The position numbers and the translations under genes are program-made. A stretch of 40,651 bases of DNA from DASQBT01 sp035635075 (GTDB lineage Bacteria; Pseudomonadota; Gammaproteobacteria; Burkholderiales; Thiobacillaceae), in contig DASQBT010000048.1 in assembly GCA_035635075.1 (NCBI GenBank), positions 1 through 40,651 on the forward strand. Reading direction: 5' to 3'. Under the pieces are notes generated by a model. It worked only from the letters and a program-made list of their open reading frames with translations. It searched no databases and had not been told where the DNA came from. Positions within the stretch are counted from its first letter, which is position 1; each line of letters opens with the position of its first letter. Shown piece by piece: positions 20,370-30,259 of this stretch.

Positions 20370-20496
20370 ACTGCGCGAGTTTTCAAGCCCGTCCTCCGCC
20401 AACTCAAAGGACCCGAGGACCTGGAAGGCAACCCGCAAGGGAGACTTCAGGAGGAGGTCACCGTGCCGGTCTTCGTCGGTGTCTCCTGAATGCCAG

Positions 20497-20521
20497 AAAA
20501 GCCGGCACAAAGCCGGCTTTT
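20497..20521. terminator. Bidirectional intrinsic terminator
   Basis: A perfect stem aaaagccggc (20497-20506) / gccggctttt (20512-20521) with loop acaaa. It has a T-run on the plus strand and, by symmetry, on the minus strand. It lies after the receiver-oxidoreductase gene (plus) and just beyond the end of chpA (minus), so it can end both transcripts. Confidence 0.92.
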
Positions 20522-20534
20522 CTTCTGCGCGCCG

Positions 20535-23500
20535 CTACGCAGGCTGCAAGGACTTCTCTCCGAGCAGTTTGCCGATATGGCCGAGCAGCAGGGCCTCATG
20601 GTAGGGTTTGCCCAGATAAACATTTACCCCGATTTCCATGGCGTGGCTGCGGTGCTTGTCTGCGGTGCGGCTGGTAATCATGATGATGGGCACATGCTTG
20701 AGGATGGGATCGCTGCGCATGATGCGGGCCAGTTCGAAACCGTCCATGCGCGGCATTTCCACGTCCAACAGTACGAGGTCGGGCGTCAAATCGTGCATTT
20801 TCTCCAGCGCGTCCACGCCATCCTTGGCCGACTCCATCCGGTAGCCTTCGCGCAGCAGCAGGCGGCCGGTGATCTTGCGCACCGTAAGCGAATCGTCCAC
20901 CACCATGACCAGCGGCGCCAGAGTGGTTTCCTTTTCCGCGACAAGGATGGGGGCCGGTGTGCCGATCTGACGGCTGGTACTGCGACTTTGCATTGCGCGC
21001 AGCGCCAAGGGCATAGGGTTGAGGATCAACATAATGCGCCCGTCCCCTTGCACCGTTGCGCCGGCAATGCCGCTTATGCGGGCCAGCTGCGGGCCGATGT
21101 TCTTGACCACGATTTCGCGCGCGCCCTGCACCTGATCGACCAGAAATGCGGCATGGTTTGAACCGCTCTTCATTAGCACTACCGAGTTGAAGCGCTGAAT
21201 CTCATGGGTCGCATCCATCTGGCCCAGCAGATGGGGCAAATAGAATAGGGGGTAGCGTGTGCCGCGCCATTCCACCGCGCCCGCAGCCAGGGCGGCGGAC
21301 AGCTGCTCGGGCTTGAGTTCCTGAACCTGCCCAACCATGGTCGTGGGCAGGGCGAAATCCTGTCTGCCGGCAGTAATGATGACCGCTTGGGCGACTGCCA
21401 GCGTCAGCGGCAGGTAGATGGTGAAGGTCACGCCCTTGCCGGATTCGCTTGCCACCTCGACGCGGCCTCCCAATGCGGTGATTTCGCTCTTCACCACATC
21501 CATGCCCACGCCGCGGCCGGCCACTGCCGTGACGTGGTCGGCGGTTGAGAAGCCGGCCTGGAAGATCATGTAGGCAAGCTGGGCATCGGTGGGTTCCATA
21601 CCGTGTGACAGCAAGCCAAGGGCCTCACACTTGGCGCGAATCTTTTCCAGATTGAGGCCGGCACCGTCGTCCTTCAGGGTCAGCACGATTTCGTTGCCTT
21701 CCTGGCGCGCGCTGAGCGTGATTTCGCCGAACTCCGGCTTGCCTGCGGCACTTCGTCCCTGGGGATTCTCCAGGCCATGCGCAATGGCGTTGCGCAGCAG
21801 GTGTTCCAGGGGGGCGGTGACTTTCTCCAGGACCGAGCGGTCCAGCTCCAGTTCCCCATTGTGGATATCGATCTGGGCGCGCTTGCCAAGCTCGCGGGCG
21901 GTTTTCCGGACCACACGGTAGAGCCGTTCGGCGATGCTGTAGATCGGCACCATGCGCACCCGCAGCAAATTCTGTTGCAATTCCCGGTTCATTCGCGCCT
22001 GCTGAGTCAAAGCGGCCTGGGTCTCGCCGAGGCGGCCGAGCAGGGTGTGCTGAACGGTAGAGATGTCGTTGACGCTTTCCGCGACGAAGCGGGTGACTTC
22101 CTGGAAACGGGTAAACCGGTCAAATTCCAGCGGGTCGAACTGGTCCTGACGGCCCGTGGTCTGAAAGGTCGCCTGCATCTGGGCTTCAGCCTGGATTTCA
22201 ACCTCGCGAATGTGTGTCCTGAGGCGATTCAGCGCTTCGGCCAGTTCCACTACATGGCGTTTGAGGCCAAACACTTCGCTTTCGATGCGCGAACGAGCAA
22301 TCGAGACTTCACCTGCCTGGTTGACCATGCGATCCACCCAGTCCGCCCTGACCCGCAGCGTGGCAACGGCATCACGTCCCGAGGCGGCGGGAGCCTGAGC
22401 GGCGGCTCCAGAATCGCCAGCCTTAACCAGGCTTTTGTCATCGGGTGCGCCGGCGTCCTGAGGCAGCATTACCTCCTCCTGGGTAACCGGAGTTTCAACC
22501 ATGACTGAGGTCGTGACTTCCGGCCCCTGGTGGAGCCTTTCCATGGTCTCGGCCACCCGGTCAAACTGGGCTTCCAGTGCTTCGATTTCCTGGTCTGCCG
22601 TGCCGCGTCCTTCCAACACATCAATGACCCGTGATTCCATGGCGTGGGTCAGTTCACCCAAGCGGTTGGCACCGGCCATGCGAGCGGAGCCCTTGAGCGT
22701 GTGCAGCACCCGGCGCAGCGCGGCCGGCGCCCGATTGTCGGCAATATTGTCTTTCCAGGCCCGCAGGTTGGCAGCGGCATCCGGAACCAGAGTCTCTGCC
22801 TCCTCCAGAAAGATGGGCAGCAATTCCGTATCGATTTCGTCCTGGATGGCGCGTTTCTCGAACACCGGCGAGGGCGTGCTTGGCAGCCCCGCTAGCGGTT
22901 GAGCGGCTATGCTTTGCGGTGCGCATGGCTCAGCGACAAGGTCGGGCGGGAAATCCTCGGCGCTCGCCGGTTCCGTACCCGAGACTTCGCCAGCCAGAGG
23001 GCTGGCGGTGAGCGAAACTGCGCCAGCTTCAGGCTGTTCGAATTCCTTGTGCCCGAAAGCGTGTTCCTCGACGATGGAATCGGACGAGGCTGGCGCACTC
23101 GCCAAGTCGCTGATTTCCCGCATGCTTCCGTTCGCTGGTACCGAATCTTCCAGGGGTGTTGCCTGTTCTGGCGTCTCCGCGGCTTCCTCATTGATAATGG
23201 CTACGCTGGCGGGCAGGCTGGTTTCCGTGCAAGGCAGTTGGGCCAGGGTTTCGATCAAGTCAAGGGCTGAAGAGGGTTCCTGCCACGCACTGATCGCGGC
23301 CAGCATGTCGTCCAGGCGGTTGACCGCGGCATGGACAACGGCAAGCGCTTCGCCAGGCTGGGCGCGGGTGTCCAGTTTGCGCCAATACACTTCGAGGACA
23401 TGGGCCAGATCGGCCATGGCCGTAAAGCCGGCCGTGGCGGCTATGCCTCCCAGGGTATGGGCGGCGCGGCTGGCCTCATTCGCAATGGGACTTTGCGGCT

Positions 23501-26500
23501 GCTCGGCCAGCCTGGCCATCTCGTCGTGCAACGCTTGCAGGCGCTGCGCGGCTTCCTGCAGGAACACCTGATAAAGTCCGAGCGACAAACTGATGCTGCC
23601 CACGCGCACGTCCTCGGGCGGGGTGGCGGGTTCGACAATTTCCTCGACGGCTGCCTTGCCGTTGGCGAGGCGCGCTGCCTGACCCAGCACATGGGTCATG
23701 TTCGGAGTGGCGGACTGGTTTTCCTGCAAGGCGCTGACCCAGAGGTCAAACTGTTGGCGCGCCTCATCGACCAGATCCAGAAGTTCGGTGCTGGCAGGCT
23801 TGCTTGCGCCCAGCCAACTGTTCATCAGTTCTTCCATGCCCCATGCGGCTTCGCCAAAGTCGGCCAGTCCAACCATACGGCTGCTGCCTTTCAGGGTATG
23901 GAAGGCGCGCCGTATTTCGCCGAGATTTTCGCCATTGGAGCAATTGTCGCGGCCGGCCGCGGTTGCTTGAGCCAGATTCTCCAAGACCTCCTGCGCCTCT
24001 TGCAGGAAGATTTCCAGCAGTTCGGGATCCACGCCGTCCATTGCGGAAGCTTCAGCGGCCAAGCCAGCCTGTGGGTGGGAAATTGACGGCGGCATTGGTT
24101 CGGTTGTACTCGAGATTGCGCACAACGGTGCCGCCTCTTCGCTGGGCGGTTGCGCTTCATGGTCGCAAACCGTGGACGGTACGTGCTCGGCTGCTGCCGG
24201 GATCGGGCAGAACAGGCCAGCATCTTCAGTCGCCAGGCTGGGCTCGTGGTCGGAAGCGTCGGGTGCCGCGTGCTCAAGTGCGGCCGGGATCAAACAGAAT
24301 TGTCCAGGCTCTTCAGCGGCCGGCGCGGCTTCATGGCCGGACACCGCAGCCGGTACCTGTTCAGGCGTGGATGGCATCGGACAGAATAGTTCAGCCTCTG
24401 TGACGGGCTCGACAGAAGGCGCGATCAATTCCGGCAATTCGCTTTCCAGCAGGCCGATGAGGTCTTCCGCGTGGGGAGACGCGGTCGGGGCCAGATCGGG
24501 ATTCAGGAAGACGCTGGGGCATCCATCTTCTTCCGGTGCTTGCACGCCCGCCGCCCGAGTCGGCACGTCTTCACAGGCCAATTCGTTCAAGTGCGAGGAC
24601 GAGTCGCGACCGAAAGCATGGCTGCGCAGAACCGACAAGGCTTGCTCCGCTACCGCGTCAAGGCTGTTGTCGTTGTTCAGGCCTGCGTCCAGGCTCGGAT
24701 CGGTGGGAGTCTCAAATACCTTTTCTTCACCGCCTGCACCATGCGTTGCCTGCCGGTCGAGACCGGAATCGGCAACCGCGGGCTCCTCGTGAAACAGGCT
24801 GGATTTCGCGGCTGCCCGGTGGATTTCCTCCACCGGTGCGGGCGCCGGAATCAGACCAAAAATTTTCAATACCGGGTCCAGCATATTGGAGGCATCGCTG
24901 CGGCCGGCGCAATGGGCGTTTACGAATAGTCCCAGGCTGGACAAGGCATCGGCGACGCGGTGCTGGTCTGCTTCGCCAAGCGGGATGTTGTCCCGGACGC
25001 TGGGACCGATCAGGTCCATGGCGGCGTCGAGCAGCAGGCTCGCCGGCAGTTGATCCAGCATCGCCAACGCGCCATTGACTTGCTGCGCCAGTTCATTCAC
25101 AAGCGGCAATTCGTCACGGTTTTCCGGATTCCGGAAGAAGGTGTCGAGGATTTCTTCCATGCGCTGAAGGTTAACGCTGACTTCTTGCCCCAATTGCCCC
25201 ATGATTGCGTGTTCGCGGGCCTGACGGGAGCCTTCATCCATCAGCGGCATGGAATCTTCCGGCAGGGCCTGACCGCCGGCGACGGCCTGCAGGCGACGGG
25301 ACTGGTTATCTGCGCGGCTGGCAAAATCCTTGCTGAACACATCCTCGCTTTCCAGCGCCTGCTGCAAGAACAGCAGGGTGGTGGCGATCTCTAGGTTGAG
25401 GGCTTCCGGCTGTTCGGCAGCGGGAACGGATGCGGTCTGTTGCAGCTGATCCAGCAGCGACTGTAAGGCGGGCACGCCCAGTTCGGCAGCCTGTCGATGA
25501 AACTTGCCCAGCAACTCTAGACAGCGGGCATGACTTTCGGGCTTGTTTTCCGTGTGCTCGTGCCAGGCGTTCCGGGCATTCGTCAGTTCATCCTTCAGAG
25601 CGTCGATCACGGGCCGCAAACGAACCAGATTCTCGATGCTGATGTTGGTTTTGGGCAGATACCGATCCAAGTTAAAGGTGGACTTAACTTCCGCGCCATG
25701 GTTGCTCAAAGCTTGACTCTTGGCGATGAAGAATAAGGCGTCGCGCATCAACCGTTCGGCCACTTGTGGAGAGCCTTCAAGCAGGTGGCGCATTTGCAGA
25801 TCGATGCGGGCCAAGAGTTGCTTCACATGGAAGTCTGCCTCCACGCCATGGGCCAGCAGGGCATCGACGAAGCCGGCACAAGCCCACCAGAAGGTTCTCG
25901 AAGAGTTGCTCGGCGCGGCCGATTCGATGCGGGCCAATGCACTGCGCATCTGGCCCAGACCTTGTTCCGCGTCTGTACCCTTTAGAAACGCCAGCAAACC
26001 GCGCTGGAATGCGCTGCGAGCCGATTTCACCAACGCGCGGAACTCTTCCGGGCTGGATTCAGCGTCCGCTCTGGGGGCGGCTGACTGCGCCTGCAGGTCG
26101 GGAAAGAACATTTCTCCCTCAAATACCCGCTCCGCGCCTTGCGCCAGACGCAGGCTGCGATAAAAAGGAAACAGGGCAAGTTCGCCTTCGCCACGGCCTT
26201 CAGCGGTCCGGGCCATCCAGCGCGACAAGCCATCCAGGCCGCTCGCCAGGGCATCGAGCCCAGCGCCTTGCGCGACCGAACCGTCATCGATACCGTCCAA
26301 CACTTCTTCCATCGCCGCGCACAGCGTGGCCGCACCTTCGAGCCCGACCATGCGGATGGCACCGCTCGCCTGGTGCACTTCACTGCGCGCCAAGCGCAGG
26401 GCATTGGTCAGGCCCTTGTCGCTGCGAAAAGCCTGGATGCGCTCTTGGGCCGCTTTCAGCGCCTTGTCGATTTCTCCTCGAACCCAATTCAGCGGCCCGG

Positions 26501-26525
26501 TGTCGTATTCCATCATGGTGCTCAT
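20535..26525 (-). CDS. chpA: Hybrid chemotaxis histidine kinase ChpA (CheA-like, multi-Hpt)
   Basis: A 1996-residue hybrid kinase of the Pil-Chp system, which governs type IV pilus extension, twitching and surface sensing. Domains in order: an N-terminal FimL/Hpt-like part with His51 (VHQASGAIRMVG); a long helical segment; a 29-residue repeat linker (712-828); Hpt with His876 (FHTLKGSSRM); Hpt-like with His1023 (HTLGGIAA); Hpt with His1275 (LHTLKGSARM); a dimerisation part (about 1380-1480); an HATPase with N-box Asn1579 (LLRNAIAHGLE); a CheW-like domain; and a C-terminal receiver with Asp1921 (LLDVEMPRMDG). The His1023 domain has GG in place of KG, so its phosphotransfer is doubtful. The gene follows pilJ by 32 bases; no pilK or chpB lies between. 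Confidence 0.95.
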   Translation of the reverse strand: MSTMMEYDTGPLNWVRGEIDKALKAAQERIQAFRSDKGLTNALRLARSEVHQASGAIRMVGLEGAATLCAAMEEVLDGIDDGSVAQGAGLDALASGLDGLSRWMARTAEGRGEGELALFPFYRSLRLAQGAERVFEGEMFFPDLQAQSAAPRADAESSPEEFRALVKSARSAFQRGLLAFLKGTDAEQGLGQMRSALARIESAAPSNSSRTFWWACAGFVDALLAHGVEADFHVKQLLARIDLQMRHLLEGSPQVAERLMRDALFFIAKSQALSNHGAEVKSTFNLDRYLPKTNISIENLVRLRPVIDALKDELTNARNAWHEHTENKPESHARCLELLGKFHRQAAELGVPALQSLLDQLQQTASVPAAEQPEALNLEIATTLLFLQQALESEDVFSKDFASRADNQSRRLQAVAGGQALPEDSMPLMDEGSRQAREHAIMGQLGQEVSVNLQRMEEILDTFFRNPENRDELPLVNELAQQVNGALAMLDQLPASLLLDAAMDLIGPSVRDNIPLGEADQHRVADALSSLGLFVNAHCAGRSDASNMLDPVLKIFGLIPAPAPVEEIHRAAAKSSLFHEEPAVADSGLDRQATHGAGGEEKVFETPTDPSLDAGLNNDNSLDAVAEQALSVLRSHAFGRDSSSHLNELACEDVPTRAAGVQAPEEDGCPSVFLNPDLAPTASPHAEDLIGLLESELPELIAPSVEPVTEAELFCPMPSTPEQVPAAVSGHEAAPAAEEPGQFCLIPAALEHAAPDASDHEPSLATEDAGLFCPIPAAAEHVPSTVCDHEAQPPSEEAAPLCAISSTTEPMPPSISHPQAGLAAEASAMDGVDPELLEIFLQEAQEVLENLAQATAAGRDNCSNGENLGEIRRAFHTLKGSSRMVGLADFGEAAWGMEELMNSWLGASKPASTELLDLVDEARQQFDLWVSALQENQSATPNMTHVLGQAARLANGKAAVEEIVEPATPPEDVRVGSISLSLGLYQVFLQEAAQRLQALHDEMARLAEQPQSPIANEASRAAHTLGGIAATAGFTAMADLAHVLEVYWRKLDTRAQPGEALAVVHAAVNRLDDMLAAISAWQEPSSALDLIETLAQLPCTETSLPASVAIINEEAAETPEQATPLEDSVPANGSMREISDLASAPASSDSIVEEHAFGHKEFEQPEAGAVSLTASPLAGEVSGTEPASAEDFPPDLVAEPCAPQSIAAQPLAGLPSTPSPVFEKRAIQDEIDTELLPIFLEEAETLVPDAAANLRAWKDNIADNRAPAALRRVLHTLKGSARMAGANRLGELTHAMESRVIDVLEGRGTADQEIEALEAQFDRVAETMERLHQGPEVTTSVMVETPVTQEEVMLPQDAGAPDDKSLVKAGDSGAAAQAPAASGRDAVATLRVRADWVDRMVNQAGEVSIARSRIESEVFGLKRHVVELAEALNRLRTHIREVEIQAEAQMQATFQTTGRQDQFDPLEFDRFTRFQEVTRFVAESVNDISTVQHTLLGRLGETQAALTQQARMNRELQQNLLRVRMVPIYSIAERLYRVVRKTARELGKRAQIDIHNGELELDRSVLEKVTAPLEHLLRNAIAHGLENPQGRSAAGKPEFGEITLSARQEGNEIVLTLKDDGAGLNLEKIRAKCEALGLLSHGMEPTDAQLAYMIFQAGFSTADHVTAVAGRGVGMDVVKSEITALGGRVEVASESGKGVTFTIYLPLTLAVAQAVIITAGRQDFALPTTMVGQVQELKPEQLSAALAAGAVEWRGTRYPLFYLPHLLGQMDATHEIQRFNSVVLMKSGSNHAAFLVDQVQGAREIVVKNIGPQLARISGIAGATVQGDGRIMLILNPMPLALRAMQSRSTSRQIGTPAPILVAEKETTLAPLVMVVDDSLTVRKITGRLLLREGYRMESAKDGVDALEKMHDLTPDLVLLDVEMPRMDGFELARIMRSDPILKHVPIIMITSRTADKHRSHAMEIGVNVYLGKPYHEALLLGHIGKLLGEKSLQPA
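24042..24392 (-). repeat. Four imperfect 29-residue (87-base) tandem repeats inside chpA
   Basis: Residues 712-828 of ChpA consist of four units: 30 residues, then three of 29. Each starts around a phrase such as LFCPIPAAxEHVP and ends in an acidic stretch like EDAG or EEAA. The units are ELFCPMPSTPEQVP..., QFCLIPAALEHAAP..., LFCPIPAAAEHVPS... and PLCAISSTTEPMPP.... A Cys is kept at the third or fourth position in all four. The block sits directly before the first conserved Hpt domain. Confidence 0.85.
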
Positions 26526-26557
26526 GGCGTGTTCCTGTTTGGCTGGGTCGTGGTTGA

Positions 26558-28663
26558 TCAGTTCAGTTTGAAGCCTGAGACGGACCCCTTCAGTTCTTCT
26601 GCTAGCCTGGTCAGGCCGCCGATGGATTTCGCGGTTTGCTGCGTGCCATCGTTGGTCTGCATGGTGATGCTCTTGATGTCCTGCATGGTCTCGGCCACCT
26701 TGGCGGTCGCATCAGCCTGGCTATGTGTGGCGCGGGAAATATCCTGAATCAGGGTAGCCAGTTTTTTCGACACGTGCCCGATCTCCTGCAGGGTCTGGCC
26801 GGCGGCATCGGACAGCCGTGCCCCTTCCACCACGCCTTGGGTGGAGATTTCCATGGCCGCAACCGTGTCGTGCGTGTCCGACTGGATGGTGCGGACGATG
26901 GCGGCGATCTGTTTGGTGGCTTCGCTGGAGCGCTCCGCAAGGCGCTGCACCTCTTCGGCAACTACCGAAAAGCCGCGGCCGGCTTCGCCTGCCGATGCCG
27001 CCTGGATGGCGGCATTGAGGGCCAGCACGTTGGTTTGCTCGGTAATGTCGGAAATCAGTTCAACGATCTCGCCGATTTCCTGGGACGATTCGCCCAGCCG
27101 CTTGATGCGCTTGGAGGTTTCTTGAATGTGCTCGCGCAGGGAGTTCATGCCGGCGATGGAGTTCTGCACGGCCTGCTGACCCTTTTCCGCAGCCATCAGG
27201 GCCTGCTGCGCCACACGGGCGGATTCGGCGGCGTTATTGGACACTTGCTGCACCGATTGGGAGATCTCCACCACCGACATCGAGGTCTTTTCAATCTCCT
27301 TCACCTGGCGCTGGGTGGCCTGCTGGAGCTTGCCCGAAACGTCGTTGGCCTCGCGCGCAGCTTCGTCCAACTGGGTCGTGGCGTTGTTGATGCCGCGCAC
27401 CAGGTCGCGCAATTCGTCGACCGTGAAGTTGATCGAATCCGCAATCGCGCCGGTAATGTCCTCCGACACGGTTGCCTGCATGGTGAGGTTGCCTTCGGAC
27501 AACTGTCCCAGTTCATCCATCAACCGAAGGATGGCCTCCTGGTTGCGGCGGTTTTCCGTCTCGCTCTTGCGCGCGCGAGCCTTGGTTTCGTTAATATTGA
27601 CCAAGCCCAGCAAGACAAGGGATCCCAGGGCGATCAGAGAAAATACGCCCGACATGACGTAGCCGAGAGTTCCGGCGGAACCATAGGTTTTGCCCAGCTC
27701 CACCGTGGCGTTCAGGAGCGCGTCGCTCTTGCCTAGCATGTCATTGGCGCTAAGCTTGGCCTTTACCAGCGGCTGGATGTTGCCGACTACGTAGCTCACC
27801 ACATTGACTAGATCGCGGGTGCTGCTCGTCACTTGATCAAGTACGGCGGCGGCATCCTTGCTGCCCGCAGCCCCTGCCTGGTTCAGACTGTCCACAATTG
27901 CGCGGAAGTTAACGCTATCCCTCTCCAGTTGGCGCGGCACCTGAGCATCAATGGCGCTGATTGAGAGCAGTGAATGGGCATTGCTTGCCATCCGCTGAGC
28001 CAGAACCGTCAATTGAGCGAATTTGGGCTGCGAGGCCAAATCTGCTCCGGTCTGGCCAAACGCTGCGGACAGTCTTCCGGATGATTCCTGAAGTTCACGC
28101 GCCACGTTGTCGATGTGCGAGATGCCCGCGCTGAGCAGCACCAGAGTCTTCTCATTTCCCAGAATCGCATCGATGTCCGACGGGTAGGATTTCCACTGGC
28201 CGTCGATCTTCTGCAGTATCGCCTGGGCCTTGGATGGCGAGGCGGGAACCTCGTCATCGCCCTCCTTCAGACCTTTGAGATTGGTTTCGAAGCTGGTCCT
28301 GGCGTCGGACAGTTTCTTGAATGCGTCCTCGTTGCCTTGGAGTGCCCGCTGGGCCAGGGCGGGAAGACGCTGGGAGAGCATGCCCAGACCGCCGACCCGA
28401 TCAAGGTACTGGCCCTGGTTATTGGATTGCGTCACGCCATACATGATGGATCCAGCGGCAAGCAGCAGTGATGCAACCAGGGCGCCGGCGCTGTAGAGAT
28501 ATTGCCTTTCGGATGGCAGATGGCCGATCAGGGGGACATCCCCCGGCTCCCGGTCGGCGAGCGTGCGCAGATTCTGCATGATCATGGTGGTGTGTTGCTC
28601 CTTGCCGGTATCGGTAGTCATTCGTCCGGTCAAAGCCGCAAAGCCGGGTAGAGAGATTGCCAT
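26558..28663 (-). CDS. pilJ: Type IV pilus chemoreceptor PilJ (methyl-accepting chemotaxis protein)
   Basis: A 701-residue membrane chemoreceptor that feeds signals to ChpA. A cytoplasmic N-terminus of about 52 residues precedes TM1 (about 56-76, LYSAGALVASLLLAAGSIMY). A periplasmic PilJ sensor region follows to about 329, then TM2 (about 330-354, YVMSGVFSLIALGSLVLLGL), a HAMP-like segment, and a signalling coiled-coil containing ALNAAIQAASAGEAGRGFSV and EEVQRLAERS. The hairpin tip differs in places from classic MCPs, as expected for PilJ. A strong ribosome site (ggagg) lies 6 bases before the ATG at 28663. A 223-base gap separates it from pilI, large for this operon and possibly holding an internal promoter. 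Confidence 0.95.
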   Translation of the reverse strand: MAISLPGFAALTGRMTTDTGKEQHTTMIMQNLRTLADREPGDVPLIGHLPSERQYLYSAGALVASLLLAAGSIMYGVTQSNNQGQYLDRVGGLGMLSQRLPALAQRALQGNEDAFKKLSDARTSFETNLKGLKEGDDEVPASPSKAQAILQKIDGQWKSYPSDIDAILGNEKTLVLLSAGISHIDNVARELQESSGRLSAAFGQTGADLASQPKFAQLTVLAQRMASNAHSLLSISAIDAQVPRQLERDSVNFRAIVDSLNQAGAAGSKDAAAVLDQVTSSTRDLVNVVSYVVGNIQPLVKAKLSANDMLGKSDALLNATVELGKTYGSAGTLGYVMSGVFSLIALGSLVLLGLVNINETKARARKSETENRRNQEAILRLMDELGQLSEGNLTMQATVSEDITGAIADSINFTVDELRDLVRGINNATTQLDEAAREANDVSGKLQQATQRQVKEIEKTSMSVVEISQSVQQVSNNAAESARVAQQALMAAEKGQQAVQNSIAGMNSLREHIQETSKRIKRLGESSQEIGEIVELISDITEQTNVLALNAAIQAASAGEAGRGFSVVAEEVQRLAERSSEATKQIAAIVRTIQSDTHDTVAAMEISTQGVVEGARLSDAAGQTLQEIGHVSKKLATLIQDISRATHSQADATAKVAETMQDIKSITMQTNDGTQQTAKSIGGLTRLAEELKGSVSGFKLN

Positions 28664-28886
28664 TTAAGCCTCCGCTTGTTGTCTTGGATGGTTATCGGGG
28701 CGCAACGCCCGAGGTTGAATCAAGCATGTGCTTCACGCGGTCGATCCGTTTTCCATCCAGATATCCATATTCAGCCGCTCCAATAACCGACGCGGATTGA
28801 ATGCCATCAAATCGGTATCCCGAATACCTGGTCGACTGTGTCTGTTGATTCATTCCGCTGTCCGTTTCAAATCCGTCGATGCTGAA

Positions 28887-29402
28887 TCAATTGGGTGCCT
28901 CGGCGGCCATGAAATGGGGGTCACCCAGCAAGGTCGCCAAGTGAATTTCAATCCAGTCCATGCCCTCGCCATCCCGGAAGTGTTGCGTAGCGAAAGGCCA
29001 TTCACTTGCCCGCTTACCACGGGTCAGCTGGGAAAGATTCTTAAGCCCCAGTGTCTGTTCCACAATGAGCGCGGCATTGACCCCGAGTTTGTAATGGGCA
29101 AGCAACAGGCGATTGCTGGTCACATCCGGGGTGGGCTTGGCAAACAGGAAATCGCCCAAATCGCTTACCGCGTAGAGGTTGCCACGGATGTTGGCCGCGC
29201 CGCGGAACCAGCGACGCGCGCCTGGGACCGGCAGGATGGCAGGGACCGGCAGGACCTCGTCGATATCCGCCAGGTTGACCAGCCAGTTGTACCCGGCCAC
29301 CCTGAATCCCAGGCGCGACGCATTGACCGGCTGAGTGCTGGCATTGTGCAGGCGGCTGGTGAGCTGGTTCTGAAAATCCTTCAGGCTGTAATTCTTGGAC
29401 AT
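28887..29402 (-). CDS. pilI: CheW-like coupling protein PilI
   Basis: A 171-residue CheW-domain protein that links PilJ to ChpA. Seen: RLGFRVAGYNWLVNLADIDE at the start of the CheW fold, VPAILPVPGARRWFRGAANI, and GNLYAVSDLGDFL. The start at 29402 (MSKNYSLKDFQNQL) is preferred because a ggag ribosome site lies upstream; the frame is open beyond it only because it overlaps the pilH end. The family call is firm. It is 17 bases after pilH. Confidence 0.92.
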   Translation of the reverse strand: MSKNYSLKDFQNQLTSRLHNASTQPVNASRLGFRVAGYNWLVNLADIDEVLPVPAILPVPGARRWFRGAANIRGNLYAVSDLGDFLFAKPTPDVTSNRLLLAHYKLGVNAALIVEQTLGLKNLSQLTRGKRASEWPFATQHFRDGEGMDWIEIHLATLLGDPHFMAAEAPN

Positions 29403-29419
29403 AAAGACTCCGTATATGC

Positions 29420-29785
29420 TTAGCCCAACGCCTTGATCTGGCCCAGGAGTTCGTCCGGATTGACCGGCTTGACCAGGTAGGCTTTGGCGCCCTGGCGCAT
29501 ACCCCAGACCTTGTCTGTTTCCTGGCCTTTGCTTGTGCACATGATTACCGGGATATCCTTGGTGACGTCCACCTTGGAAAGCGCCCGCGTGGCCTGGAAA
29601 CCATTCATGCCGGGCATGATGACATCCATCAGGATGAGATCCGGGTGCGAGGCCTTGGCTTGGGCCAAGGCTTCTTCGCCGCTTTCTGCCATGCTCACGA
29701 GGTAGCCGTGCCTGACCAGCAATTCGGAAAGGAAGAATCGCTCCGTGGGGGAATCGTCGACAACAAGAATGCGGCTAATAGACAT
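29420..29785 (-). CDS. pilH: Response regulator PilH
   Basis: A 121-residue single receiver domain. Asp10/Asp11 with phospho-acceptor Asp54 (LILMDVIMPGMNG), Thr in IMCTSKGQE, and Lys in YLVKPVNP are all present. In Pseudomonas, PilH controls pilus retraction and drains phosphate from ChpA; that role is inferred here. The ATG at 29785 is used; a TTG one codon earlier would only add one residue. Second gene after pilG, with a 69-base gap. Confidence 0.93.
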   Translation of the reverse strand: MSISRILVVDDSPTERFFLSELLVRHGYLVSMAESGEEALAQAKASHPDLILMDVIMPGMNGFQATRALSKVDVTKDIPVIMCTSKGQETDKVWGMRQGAKAYLVKPVNPDELLGQIKALG

Positions 29786-29854
29786 CAATAACTCCGCTCA
29801 ATCGTTTGGGCTGGCATCTGCCCCTAAGCGAACAGGCAATTCACTGTTGAGGCG

Positions 29855-30259
29855 TTATGCTGCCACCTGCCCGGAAACGGCATGATGACGCACTGCGTTC
29901 AACAGGGTTTCTTTGGTAAAGGGTTTGGTCAGGTATTCATCCGACCCGACCATCCGGCCGCGCGCGCGATCGAATAGGCCGTCCTTGGATGACAACATGA
30001 CGACAGGCGTTGTGCGATAACGGTTGTTGCGTTTGATCAGCGAACAGGTCTGATATCCGTCCAGCCTGGGCATCATGATGTCAACGAACACTACCTGCGG
30101 CTGATGGTCGGCAATCTTGGCCAAGGCGTCGAAGCCGTCCTGGGCGAGGATAACCTCGCACCCCGCCTGGTTGAGGAAAATTTCCGCGCTGCGCCGTATC
30201 GTGTTGCTGTCGTCAATGACCATAACCTTCACGCCCTTCAGGCCGTTCACTTGTTCCAT
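29855..30259 (-). CDS. pilG: Response regulator PilG
   Basis: A 134-residue single receiver domain, first gene of the minus-strand Pil-Chp operon. Asp16/Asp17, phospho-acceptor Asp60 (VVFVDIMMPRLDGYQTC), and Lys in YLTKPFTKETL are present. PilG family members promote pilus extension when phosphorylated by ChpA and connect the system to cAMP in Pseudomonas. The N-terminal MEQVNGLKGVKVMVIDDSNT is typical. The promoter must lie in the 370-base gap upstream, but no clear -35/-10 pair was found. Confidence 0.94.
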   Translation of the reverse strand: MEQVNGLKGVKVMVIDDSNTIRRSAEIFLNQAGCEVILAQDGFDALAKIADHQPQVVFVDIMMPRLDGYQTCSLIKRNNRYRTTPVVMLSSKDGLFDRARGRMVGSDEYLTKPFTKETLLNAVRHHAVSGQVAA

